Assembly (NCBI GenBank): GCA_016794345.1
Contig: JAEUKE010000026.1
Span: 41,065 to 105,064, forward strand
Direction of reading: 5' to 3'
DNA length: 64,000 nucleotides
DNA from: Myxococcales bacterium
GTDB lineage: Bacteria; Myxococcota_A; Polyangia; Polyangiales; Polyangiaceae
Shown here piece after piece: positions 51,522-60,108 of this stretch. The first letter of the stretch is position 1. Each line of letters opens with the position of its first letter. The position numbers were made by a program, and so were the translations under genes. A model generated the notes under the pieces. The model saw nothing but the letters and a program-made list of their open reading frames with translations, ran no database searches and was not told the origin of the DNA.

Positions 51522-52136
51522 CTAGTGGATGGCCTTCGCGTAGTCCTCGTACTCGGAGAGCGCCTTCTGGAGCCTCTCCAAAGCGTAGCGCATGCGACTC
51601 TTCACGGTATTTTCGGGCACCCCGATCATCTCGGCGATGTCCTTGAAGGGCACGTTGCCCACCTCGCGCAGAAGAAAGACCTCACGCTGGTCGTCGGGCA
51701 GCTCCTCCACGGCGATCTGGATGCGGCGCCCGAGCTCGCCGCCGATCGCTGCGCGATCGACCGTCCGGGCCGGGTGTGTGTCCGCGGTTCGTTCGCCGAG
51801 GGTGGGGCCGTCTTCCTCACCGCTCGAGCCGGGTTGGTCGAGCGAGGGATGTCTCCGGAGCTGCTGCTTGCGCAGCTGGTCGATGCAGAGGTTCCTCGCG
51901 ATCGTGTAGATCCACGTGGAAAACCGAGCCGAATGTCGGAACTCCGCCGCGGCCTGGACGACGCGAACGAAGACGTCCTGGGCGATATCCTCCGCGAGAG
52001 CGGGTGAGCGAATCTGCCGGAGGACGAAGTTGTAGATCGCTGTCTTGTGGCGCTTGACCAGGAGCGTGAACGCCGCCCGATCACCGCCTTGGTAACGCAG
52101 CATCAACGCTTCGTCCGTGACCTCCTCTCGAGCCAA
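51522..52136 (-). CDS. ECF sigma factor (RpoE-like)
   Basis: 204 residues from TTG 52136, which has AGGAGG eight bases upstream; the ATG at 52103 is less well placed. Sigma region 2 (EDIAQDVFVRVVQAAAEFRHSARFSTWIYTIARN) and region 4 (LREVGNVPFKDIAEMIGVPENTVKSRM) are clear, with a linker rich in Gly/Glu/Pro between them. Directs RNA polymerase to envelope or stress genes; likely autoregulated with the anti-sigma gene. Divergent from the exported gene cluster that follows. Confidence 0.9.
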   Translation of the reverse strand: MAREEVTDEALMLRYQGGDRAAFTLLVKRHKTAIYNFVLRQIRSPALAEDIAQDVFVRVVQAAAEFRHSARFSTWIYTIARNLCIDQLRKQQLRRHPSLDQPGSSGEEDGPTLGERTADTHPARTVDRAAIGGELGRRIQIAVEELPDDQREVFLLREVGNVPFKDIAEMIGVPENTVKSRMRYALERLQKALSEYEDYAKAIH

Positions 52137-52370
52137 GCTCAGCGCCTCCTGCCTGTGTCGAGGAGGGTCCGAGCTCGATTGTTCCTACGCGCCAGATTCA
52201 TGGAAGTTCTGGGCCGGAGAGCGAGGTGGCGAGGTCGTCGGGGCGAGAGGAGAGGGCCTGGTGCGCGGATGGCGCAGCGCGAGGCCAGCGAGCCTACCCG
52301 AACGCCGCTTGCCCGTCATGGAATCGCGGGTACCCAGAGCGGTGGTCCCGTGCTCGCCGCCCCGCGGCCG

Positions 52371-52399
52371 TTGCAAGCGGGGAGGCCCCCTCCTAGACT
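52371..52399 (+). promoter_or_regulatory. Sigma-70-type promoter of the envelope cluster
   Basis: TTGCAA (52371-52376) and TAGACT (52394-52399) are separated by exactly 17 bp. Start of transcription should be near 52406, giving a leader of about 50 nt to the first gene at 52458. The rest of the 321-bp gap from 52137 shows no other gene; its left part presumably carries the ECF gene promoter. Confidence 0.6.
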
Positions 52400-52457
52400 G
52401 CCTTTCGCACTGGAGCTTCCGCTCCATCCTTGTTCACCGCCACCGTAGGGGTTGGTC

Positions 52458-53348
52458 GTGCCGAAACTCTTTCGTGCTTTGGGTCTTCCCGGGATTTCTG
52501 CAGTCCTCGTCATGGCCGGTCTGGTGACCGCCGCCGTGGCCCAACCTGCACCGAAGGGCAGCGGTGCGCCAGCGGCTTCCTCTGCGCCCAAGGCGAGCGC
52601 CTCGGCGGCGGCCAGCGCCGCACCCGCGGCGTCCGGTTCGGCGGGCAGCGTGGCTGTTCCGGCCGCCTCGGGCACCGGACCCGCGACGAGTGGGCCCGCC
52701 GCGACGGCCGCGGCTGCGGGCAGCGCACCTGCCGCGGGCTCCGCGTCGGCCCCCACGGCCCCGCCCGCGATGGACGGCCAGACGTACGCCGTCCGCCTCC
52801 GCGACCTCGAGCAGAAGATCGACGAGCTCAAGGAGCAGATCCGTCGGAGCCACACGCGCCTCTCTCTCCTCAGCGACACCATCCTCTCGGGTGGCGGCTC
52901 CGGCTCCCGCGCGGTCGTCCGGTTCAAGAACGATCTCTCGGACGCGTTCCGCGTGACGCGCGCCCTCTTCGTCCTCGACGGCGCGGTCCAGTACAACAAG
53001 ACCGATCAGTCCGGCGCCCTCAGCGAGCAGGACGAGATCCCGATCTTCAACGGCTCCATCCCGCCGGGCGACCACACGCTCCAGGTCCTCCTCAACCTGC
53101 AGGGCAACGGCTACGGCGTCTTCTCCTACCTGCGCGGCTACCGGTTCGAGGTGCGCGGCAGCCACTCGTTCTCCGCCGTCGAAGGCAAGACCATGCAGGT
53201 CGACGCCATCGCGTACGAGAAGGGCAGCGTCACCACGCCCCTCGAGGAGCGTCCGGCCATTCGCTACACGGAGAAGGTCACGAGCGGCCTCGCCGAACAG
53301 GGCGCCTCCGGGCAAGCAGCTCCCGCGGCAGCCCAACCGGCCCCCTGA
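52458..53348 (+). CDS. Exported coiled-coil plus beta-domain protein, first gene of the envelope cluster
   Basis: 296 residues from GTG 52458; a TTG two codons upstream is possible. Signal peptide (LFRALGLPGISAVLVMAGLV), then a Ser/Ala/Pro/Gly spacer. A short coiled coil about 107-130 (LRDLEQKIDELKEQIRRSH) leads to a beta-rich domain (RAVVRFKNDLSDAFRVTRAL, IPIFNGSIPPGDHTLQVLLN, SYLRGYRFEVRGSHSFSAVE). No family recognised. Position and signal suggest a periplasmic part of the Glt-like assembly encoded downstream. Confidence 0.72.
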   Translation: MPKLFRALGLPGISAVLVMAGLVTAAVAQPAPKGSGAPAASSAPKASASAAASAAPAASGSAGSVAVPAASGTGPATSGPAATAAAAGSAPAAGSASAPTAPPAMDGQTYAVRLRDLEQKIDELKEQIRRSHTRLSLLSDTILSGGGSGSRAVVRFKNDLSDAFRVTRALFVLDGAVQYNKTDQSGALSEQDEIPIFNGSIPPGDHTLQVLLNLQGNGYGVFSYLRGYRFEVRGSHSFSAVEGKTMQVDAIAYEKGSVTTPLEERPAIRYTEKVTSGLAEQGASGQAAPAAAQPAP

Positions 53349-53366
53349 ACGAATCCGGAGCCCAGC

Positions 53367-55769
53367 ATGCGCTCTCGACTTCTCGTGAGGTTGACCGGCG
53401 CCGCGGCCCTCGCCGTGGTGCTCGGTCTCGCTTCGCCCTCGTTCGCGATCGACTCGAACGAGGCCCTGACGACCGCCCAGCAGCAGGTCACCAGCATCTC
53501 GTCCACGGTCGGCAGCATCCGGCAGGCCGTCCAGAAGTCCCAGACCGAGCGGACGCCCGCGCAACGCATCGCGGACGCCATGCTCCTCATGGGCTCGAAG
53601 GACTACGACCGCGCGGCGAACGTCCTGAACCAGGTCGTCGAGAAGTACCCCGATCATCCGACCGCTTACCCCGACGGCCTCAGCCTGCTGGGCGAGGTCT
53701 ACTTCCGCTCCGGCCAGCTCTGGTCGGCGAAGCGCGTCTTCCAGAAGATCACCTCTTCCTCAGGTGACGCGCGGTTCACTCCGTATCTCTCCAAGTCGCT
53801 CGCGAGGCTCGTCGACATCGCGATGCGCAAGCGGGACGAGAAGCTGCTGGAGGAGGTCATCGCCTCGATCGACAACGCGCCGTCCTCGGCGACGAGCCTG
53901 CTCGCGTACGCGCGCGGCAAGGCCCTCGTGGCCAAGAAGGACTACGCGCAGGCGAAGACCGCGCTCGGCGCCATCGACGACAAGAGCGAGTACGCGCACC
54001 AGGCGAAGTACCTGCTCGCGCTCGTCTCCGTGAAGGAGTCCACACCGCCCCCGGTGAAGATCGAGGACGGCGAGGATCCGCCGCCGGTCCCGAAGGAGCG
54101 CTACGCGCAGGCGGTCGATCAGTTCACCGCCGTCACGCGCCTCCCCGCCGACACGGAGGCACACAAGCTCGTCATCGATCAGGCCTGGCTCGCGATCGGG
54201 CGCCTCTTCTACGAGACCGGTCAGCTTCAGCAGGCGGTCAACGCCTACAACCGCATCGACCGTTCCTCGCCCGAGTTCGGGACGATGCTCTACGAGCTCG
54301 CGTGGGTCTACGTGAAGCTCGGCGACGCCGACCGCGCGCTCCGCTCGCTCGAGGTCCTCGCGGTCGCCGACCCGAAGGGCCAGAACATCGCGGACAGCAC
54401 GCTCCTCCGCGGCGACCTCATGTTGCGCGCCGGCAAGTTCGACAAGGCGCTCGCCACGTACGAGGGCTTCAAGACCACGTACGACCCGATGCGCGAGAAG
54501 GTCGAGCAGTTCCTCTCGTCCACGAGCGATCCGGGCGCTTATTACGATCGCCTCACCAAGAAAGAGTTCGAGACCATCGACGCTTCCGGGCTGCCCGCCG
54601 TCGCGATGGAGTGGGCGCGCGAGGCGGAGGACGGCGACGCGGCCTTCGGCATCGTCGACGACATCAACGAGTGCCGCGATCTGCTCGCCCAGTCGAACGA
54701 CATGGTGGAGCGGCTCAACGCGGTCCTCAACTCACCGGCCCGGGTTCGCGCGTTCCCCGACCTGAAGAACGGCCTCGAGCGCGCGCTCGGCATGTTGAAC
54801 CGCAGCGCGCTGGCCCGCTTCACGCTCGCTGGCGGCATGGAAGACGTCGACGACGGCTCTCTCTCCGGAGAGATCGCCGACGTGCGTCGCGAGCGCCGCG
54901 CGCTCGAGGCGAGGCTCAAGAAGCTGCCGACGACGGACAGCGACTTCGCCACGCGCGAGGTCGAGGCCGAGCGCCAGTGGAATCGCGTGTCGCAGGCGGT
55001 CCAGCGGCTCGAGCTCCAGGTGAACCAGAACCAGGCGATCGTGAACGGCCTCAAGCGCGTGATCGACGAGGGCGGGTCGCTGGGCGTCGTCCGCGACCCG
55101 GCCGCGGTCCAGTCCTGGCAGGCGCAGATCGACCAGGAGGAGCGCGAGCTCGGCGTCTTCCGCCAGCAGCTCGAGGCTGTCCGCAAAATGATCCGTTCCG
55201 GTCGTGTGACCGCGGGCTTCGGAGATCAGCGCTTCGTGGAGGACGACAAGGTCCGCGATCGGTACCGCGAGGTCCTCCGGAAGGAGCTCGAGCTTGCGGC
55301 GGGTGGCGCGGCGGGCGGCGACCTCCGAGCCTACGCGGCCAAGGCCCTGCCCATCGCCAAACAGGCGGACGAGGCAGACGCGCAGATCGCTGCCGTCAAA
55401 GGTGAGCTGGATGCCGAGGTCGAACGTCGAACCCAGGGCGTGATCCAGGAGATCGACACCGAGACGAAGAACCTCGTGACCTACCAGGTCCGGCTCGAGG
55501 AGCTGGACGGCGAGGCCCGCGTCCTCGTCGGCGAGGTCCTGATGAGAAACTTCGGCTTCGTCCGAGACCGACTGAAATCCATGATCTTGCGAGCGGATGT
55601 CGGCATCACCCAACAAGCGTGGGAGGTCCGCGAGGACCAGATCACCCGCGTCCGAACCTTGCAGCGCGAGCGCGCGCGGGAAGAGCGTGTCCTGCGCGAA
55701 GAGCTGAACGAGGTGCTGGACGACGCCGGCGCAGCACCCGAGGCGGCCCCTGCCGAGCAGCCGAAATGA
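53367..55769 (+). CDS. Large periplasmic TPR protein (GltC-like candidate)
   Basis: 800 residues with a signal peptide (VLGLASPSFA). The N-terminal about 350 residues are TPR repeats (LLMGSKDYDRAANVLNQVVEKYP, LGEVYFRSGQLWSAKRVFQ, LYELAWVYVKLGDADRALRS). The C-terminal half is long charged helices and coiled coil (ALEARLKKLPTTDSDFATRE, EEVEWQRVSQ-type) ending before an Ala-rich tail. It starts 18 bp after the previous gene, and its stop overlaps the next start (ATGA). Compared with Myxococcus xanthus Glt proteins, it corresponds best to a GltC-type TPR component; the match is by layout only. Confidence 0.75.
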   Translation: MRSRLLVRLTGAAALAVVLGLASPSFAIDSNEALTTAQQQVTSISSTVGSIRQAVQKSQTERTPAQRIADAMLLMGSKDYDRAANVLNQVVEKYPDHPTAYPDGLSLLGEVYFRSGQLWSAKRVFQKITSSSGDARFTPYLSKSLARLVDIAMRKRDEKLLEEVIASIDNAPSSATSLLAYARGKALVAKKDYAQAKTALGAIDDKSEYAHQAKYLLALVSVKESTPPPVKIEDGEDPPPVPKERYAQAVDQFTAVTRLPADTEAHKLVIDQAWLAIGRLFYETGQLQQAVNAYNRIDRSSPEFGTMLYELAWVYVKLGDADRALRSLEVLAVADPKGQNIADSTLLRGDLMLRAGKFDKALATYEGFKTTYDPMREKVEQFLSSTSDPGAYYDRLTKKEFETIDASGLPAVAMEWAREAEDGDAAFGIVDDINECRDLLAQSNDMVERLNAVLNSPARVRAFPDLKNGLERALGMLNRSALARFTLAGGMEDVDDGSLSGEIADVRRERRALEARLKKLPTTDSDFATREVEAERQWNRVSQAVQRLELQVNQNQAIVNGLKRVIDEGGSLGVVRDPAAVQSWQAQIDQEERELGVFRQQLEAVRKMIRSGRVTAGFGDQRFVEDDKVRDRYREVLRKELELAAGGAAGGDLRAYAAKALPIAKQADEADAQIAAVKGELDAEVERRTQGVIQEIDTETKNLVTYQVRLEELDGEARVLVGEVLMRNFGFVRDRLKSMILRADVGITQQAWEVREDQITRVRTLQRERAREERVLREELNEVLDDAGAAPEAAPAEQPK

Positions 55770-58700
55770 AGCAGCACAGCAAATACCTCGCGTTGTTCCT
55801 TGGTGCCCTGGGACTGGCCGTCGTGCCGGGGCTCTCCATCGCCCAGCCCGCCCCCAAGCAGCCCGCGCCCGTGCCGTCGGCGTCGGCTGCCCCATCTGCG
55901 TCGGCTGCCCCGTCGGCGTCGGCTGCCCCGTCCGCGTCGGCTGCCCCGTCCGCGTCCGGTGCCCCGTCCGCGTCCGCCCCGCCTCCTGCCGCGCCCGCGC
56001 CCGTCGCGCCCCCGCCCACCGTCAAGACCGTGCCAGGGCCGCCGGAGCCCACGGCCGACCAGATCGCGGCGCTGGCCGAGCTCCAGAAGGAGGCGGACGC
56101 CTACGAGGCCGCCGCGAAGGACTACCGCTCGGCGCTGACGCGAATCGTCAAGCACCACTACGAGGACCGGAAGCGCCGCGTGCTCTCGGCCCTCGATCGC
56201 GAGATCCAGATCGAGAAAAAGGGCCTGCTCGACGCCCGAGAGGAGGCCATCCGCCGCTACGAGGAGTTCATCGCGAAATACAGCGGCCCGAACGCGCACC
56301 CCGAGAACACGCCCGACGCGATGTTCCGTCTGGCCGCGCTGTACGAGGAGCGCGCGAGAGAGAACGAGACCGAGGTCTCCGAGCAGGAGATCGCCGCTCG
56401 CCTGAAGCCGGCGATCGCGCTCTACAAACGCATCATCAACGAGTTCCCGAAGTACCGTGAGCTCGCAGGCGTCTACTACTACCTCGGCCACGCCCTGAAC
56501 GACTCGCAGCGGACCGAAGAGGCGCAGCAGGTCTGGCGCTCGCTCGTCTGCCACGATCGCTACGCGTACCCTGTCGAGACCGATCCGAAAGATCCCGAGA
56601 AGGACGTGGTCATCCCCCTCGTCCAGGACCACGACTCCGCCTACTGGCGCGAGTGGGAGCGGCGCCACCCCGAGCCGCTCAAGAAGGGCGGCGGCGGCAA
56701 GGGCCCGAAGGCTGCGCCGCGCCCCGCGCCGAAGCCGAACGGAAAGCCCAACGCGGCGGACGACCTTCGCGACGAGACGGAGTTTCTGAACCCGTACCCG
56801 TCCGAGTGCAAGATGCTGCCGCAGAAGGTCCGCGCCGGTCAGGACCCGCGGTACGTGGCCGAGGTGTGGTGGCTCATCGGTGACTACCACTTCAACGAGA
56901 TCAGCGAGGCCGGCGGCGCGTTCAACTGGAACCGCGCGCAGGCCGCGTATTCGAACTCGCTCCAGTACAAGAAGCCGCCCGTCTACGGCGTCGCCATGTA
57001 CAAGCTGGCTTGGACCTACTTCCGTCAGCAACGGTACAAGGCGAGCGTCCTGCAGTTCGTCGAGCTGCTCCGTTACGCGGACGAGCAGGAGAAGCTGAGC
57101 GGCGATCCCGGGACGGACTTCCGCGGCGAGGCCTTCACGTACATCGCGGGCTCGCTCACCTACCTGGACTTCGAAGGCCCCGGGCCGGAGGAGCCGTTCA
57201 TCCCGCGGAACGACGTGCTCGACACCGAGCAGGACGCCCGCAAGGCCGAGCAGAAGATGCGGATCGCCATCGATCGCGTCCAGGACCCTGCGCTCATCCC
57301 GCAGGATCAGAAGTGGACGGTCGAGATCTACAAGGCGCTCGCGCAGGAGTTCAAGGAGCTGAACCAGTACCGGAACACCATCGAGATGAGCGAGCTCATC
57401 TTGAAGAAGTGGCCCGGTGACTGCGGCGCGCCCGTGGTCCAGAACCAGATCGCCGAGATCTACGACACGATGATGCGGCAGAGCCGCGAGGGCACGGCGG
57501 AGTTCCAGGATTACTCGGCCAAGGCGCTCGAGGCCCGCACGAAGCTCGCGCAATACGTCGGCGCGGACAAGCCCTGGGTCCGCGGCTGCATCAACGATCC
57601 GGAGGCCATCCAGACGGCCGAGCGGCTCGTGCGCGGCGGCCTGCGGCGCGCGGCGGCCGATCACACGAACGCCGGTCGCGCCCTCGCCGAGCGCGCGCTC
57701 TCGACCGACGACAAGGCCGAGCGCGATCCCATCCTCGAGAACGCGCTGAAGGAGTACCAGCTCGCCTCGCAGGGCTGGGAGGGCTACCTCCTGCAAGACG
57801 AGAACTCGAGCGACTCCTACGAGAGCCGCTTCTGGCTCGCCGACGCGAACCACATGGTCGTCGTGCTCACGGTCGCGCTCGACCGCACCCCGACGCAGCA
57901 GCAGGTCGAGGTCGCGAAGCGGACGGCCGTCGCGGTGCGCGATTCGAACGAGGACAACAAGTACCTCCAGCCGTCCGCGTTCTTCGTGGTCGACGTCGCG
58001 TACCAGCAGCTCCAGGACCAGTACAAGCGCTTCAAGGCGACGAACGGCGCCGAAGGCATCGAGAAGCTCGACGGCGTCCAGATCGAGAACGAGGGCACGA
58101 AGGAGGCGAAGGTCAAGAAGTCGCCGGTGCCGCCCGCCGTGCTCGGCACCATCGCCGCGCGCGAGGAGTACGCGCAGCGTGTGCCCGAGCAGTCGGACGT
58201 GATGGTCGACTTCGACGGCGCGAGCGTTCCGCAGCGCAAGGTCTACGCCTTCGACGCGGCGAACTACTACTTCACCTACGGCCAGTTCGACGAGGCGAAG
58301 AAGCGCTTCTACCCGATCTACGACGCGGAGTGCGGCAAGACCACGCTCGGCTACAAGGCCTGGGATCGCCTGCAGTCGATGGCGAACTTCGAGAACAACG
58401 TCGAGGAGAGCCGCAAGCTCGCGACCGCCGCGGAGCAGCGCCCCTGCGGTATCACGGAGGAGCAGAAGGCGAGCGAGAGCACCTTCGCGTCGACGACGCG
58501 CTCGCGCGGTTTCTACATCGACGCCGCCAAGGCCTACGAGGAAGCGGAGAAGCTCGAGAAGGCCGGCAAGAAGGGCCCCGAGCGCGACGAGGCCTGGCGC
58601 AAGGCCGCCGCGCTCTACAAGGTCGCGCTCGAGAAGGCGCCCGCCCGCAACGAGGCACCCGAGGCCGCGATGCTCGGCGCCAACGCCTACAAGCAGGTCG

Positions 58701-60091
58701 GCGAGTACGACAGCGCGATCGCGATGTACCAGCTCTTCATCAAGGAGTACGGCAGCGAGGAGAAGCTGACCGCGCTCGAGAAGGGCGACCCGAAGGCGGA
58801 GCCGCCGGGCAAGCCCGACCCCGCCGAGTACGAGAAGCGAAAGACCGCACTGAAGGACGCGTACGGCGAGCTCGCGAAAGCGAACGTCCTGTTCTTCACC
58901 TACCGAGGTGCCGCGGAGGTCTACGACACCGTCAGCCGGAACAAGCGCTTCCCGGAAGAGGACCGGCGCAAGGCGGCGAAGAATGCTGTCGACCTGTACG
59001 CGAACCTCGGCGACGACCAGAAGATGCTGGACGCGCGCCAGACGCTCTACAGCCTGAACCCGCCGGTCTCGCAGAAGATGGAGATCGACTACCTCGTCGC
59101 GCAGGCCGACCTGAAGCGCTGGGACGAGACCGCGCCGGACGAGGGAGCCAACCGCAACGCGCGCGTGAAGGCCATCCAGTCCCTCGAGGCCTATTACCAG
59201 AAGAACCGCAACGCCAAGGAGGCCGCGCGCTTCAACGTCCAGGCCGCTTACAACGCGTCGAAGATGCACCGTATCGGCAAGGACGGGAAGCTGAAGGACT
59301 GGTGCTCGAACACCATGAAGGCCTTCGACTCCTACAAGGCCTCCGCCCCCACGAAGGACGGCAAGAGCGAAGCTCTCGGCTCCATCGAGGCCGACATGGC
59401 CGCCGAGTGCGCCTACCGCGCGCTCGACGAGGACCTGAAGGCGAAGTTCGACTACGAGACGAACCACCACCGGTACTCGGGCACCATCGACAAGGTGAAG
59501 CTCGCGTTCGAGAAGGACCTCAAGGAGGCGCTCGACGTGTGGCACCCGAAGCTCGAGTCGGTGATCACGACCTACGCCTCGCCCAAGTGGAGCGTCGCTG
59601 CGCGCGCTCGTCAGGGCACGCTCTACGACAGCGTCCGCACGGGGCTCTTCAACGCGACCCCGCCCGCCGTGAAGCTCTACACCGACAAGGAAGAGCGTCT
59701 CTTCAAGCTGGCCGAGGAGAGCGGTCGCGACGACTTGGCCGAGCAGGTGGACGCGATCCGGCAGTCGCGCCGCGAGCAGTGGCGCACCGCTCGCGAGCAG
59801 TCGCTCGAGTCCGCCGACCGCCCGATGATCAAGTTCTACACCGAGGCCATCGTCTGGGGCCGCGCGTACAAGGTGCGCGCGCCCAACACGGACGTCGCGC
59901 TCCGTCGCCTCGCGTTCTTCACCGACATCCTCGGGAACGCCAAGATGAAGGACTACTCGCAGGGCGTTCTCGACCCGGCGACGAAGTCGGCGTTCACCTA
60001 CACCGACAACATGTTCCTGCGGACTCGCCCGGGCCAGACGAGCGAGCTCTCTCCGGACGGGCTCCCGGCCCCGCTCCCTGCTAGCCCTTAG
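55766..60091 (+). CDS. Very large periplasmic TPR protein (GltD/AgmU-like candidate)
   Basis: 1441 residues. Signal peptide ending SIAQ, then a repetitive Ser/Ala/Pro spacer, then TPR-type helices through the whole length (FRLAALYEERARENETEV, ELAGVYYYLGHALNDSQRTE, YAFDAANYYFTYGQFDEAKK, ANAYKQVGEYDSAIAMYQLF). Such a long exported TPR protein with this neighbourhood recalls GltD/AgmU, a periplasmic scaffold of the gliding complex (about 1200 residues in M. xanthus). Coupled by ATGA to the upstream TPR gene. Confidence 0.8.
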   Translation: MKQHSKYLALFLGALGLAVVPGLSIAQPAPKQPAPVPSASAAPSASAAPSASAAPSASAAPSASGAPSASAPPPAAPAPVAPPPTVKTVPGPPEPTADQIAALAELQKEADAYEAAAKDYRSALTRIVKHHYEDRKRRVLSALDREIQIEKKGLLDAREEAIRRYEEFIAKYSGPNAHPENTPDAMFRLAALYEERARENETEVSEQEIAARLKPAIALYKRIINEFPKYRELAGVYYYLGHALNDSQRTEEAQQVWRSLVCHDRYAYPVETDPKDPEKDVVIPLVQDHDSAYWREWERRHPEPLKKGGGGKGPKAAPRPAPKPNGKPNAADDLRDETEFLNPYPSECKMLPQKVRAGQDPRYVAEVWWLIGDYHFNEISEAGGAFNWNRAQAAYSNSLQYKKPPVYGVAMYKLAWTYFRQQRYKASVLQFVELLRYADEQEKLSGDPGTDFRGEAFTYIAGSLTYLDFEGPGPEEPFIPRNDVLDTEQDARKAEQKMRIAIDRVQDPALIPQDQKWTVEIYKALAQEFKELNQYRNTIEMSELILKKWPGDCGAPVVQNQIAEIYDTMMRQSREGTAEFQDYSAKALEARTKLAQYVGADKPWVRGCINDPEAIQTAERLVRGGLRRAAADHTNAGRALAERALSTDDKAERDPILENALKEYQLASQGWEGYLLQDENSSDSYESRFWLADANHMVVVLTVALDRTPTQQQVEVAKRTAVAVRDSNEDNKYLQPSAFFVVDVAYQQLQDQYKRFKATNGAEGIEKLDGVQIENEGTKEAKVKKSPVPPAVLGTIAAREEYAQRVPEQSDVMVDFDGASVPQRKVYAFDAANYYFTYGQFDEAKKRFYPIYDAECGKTTLGYKAWDRLQSMANFENNVEESRKLATAAEQRPCGITEEQKASESTFASTTRSRGFYIDAAKAYEEAEKLEKAGKKGPERDEAWRKAAALYKVALEKAPARNEAPEAAMLGANAYKQVGEYDSAIAMYQLFIKEYGSEEKLTALEKGDPKAEPPGKPDPAEYEKRKTALKDAYGELAKANVLFFTYRGAAEVYDTVSRNKRFPEEDRRKAAKNAVDLYANLGDDQKMLDARQTLYSLNPPVSQKMEIDYLVAQADLKRWDETAPDEGANRNARVKAIQSLEAYYQKNRNAKEAARFNVQAAYNASKMHRIGKDGKLKDWCSNTMKAFDSYKASAPTKDGKSEALGSIEADMAAECAYRALDEDLKAKFDYETNHHRYSGTIDKVKLAFEKDLKEALDVWHPKLESVITTYASPKWSVAARARQGTLYDSVRTGLFNATPPAVKLYTDKEERLFKLAEESGRDDLAEQVDAIRQSRREQWRTAREQSLESADRPMIKFYTEAIVWGRAYKVRAPNTDVALRRLAFFTDILGNAKMKDYSQGVLDPATKSAFTYTDNMFLRTRPGQTSELSPDGLPAPLPASP
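55880..55969 (+). repeat. Five 18-bp tandem repeats coding ASAAPS
   Basis: Five consecutive 18-bp units related to GCGTCGGCTGCCCCGTCC, the third and fourth identical. They encode the spacer behind the signal peptide of the 1441-residue TPR protein, so in-frame copy variation would only change spacer length. Confidence 0.85.
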
Positions 60092-60108
60092 ATCGCGTGG
60101 AGAGAAAG

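Noticed and set aside
55481..59545. 1354-codon open frame on the minus strand opposite the large TPR gene
   Set aside because: It is the mirror of a high-GC coding frame; its Leu/Arg/Val-rich composition and lack of motifs mark it as a shadow of the TPR gene.
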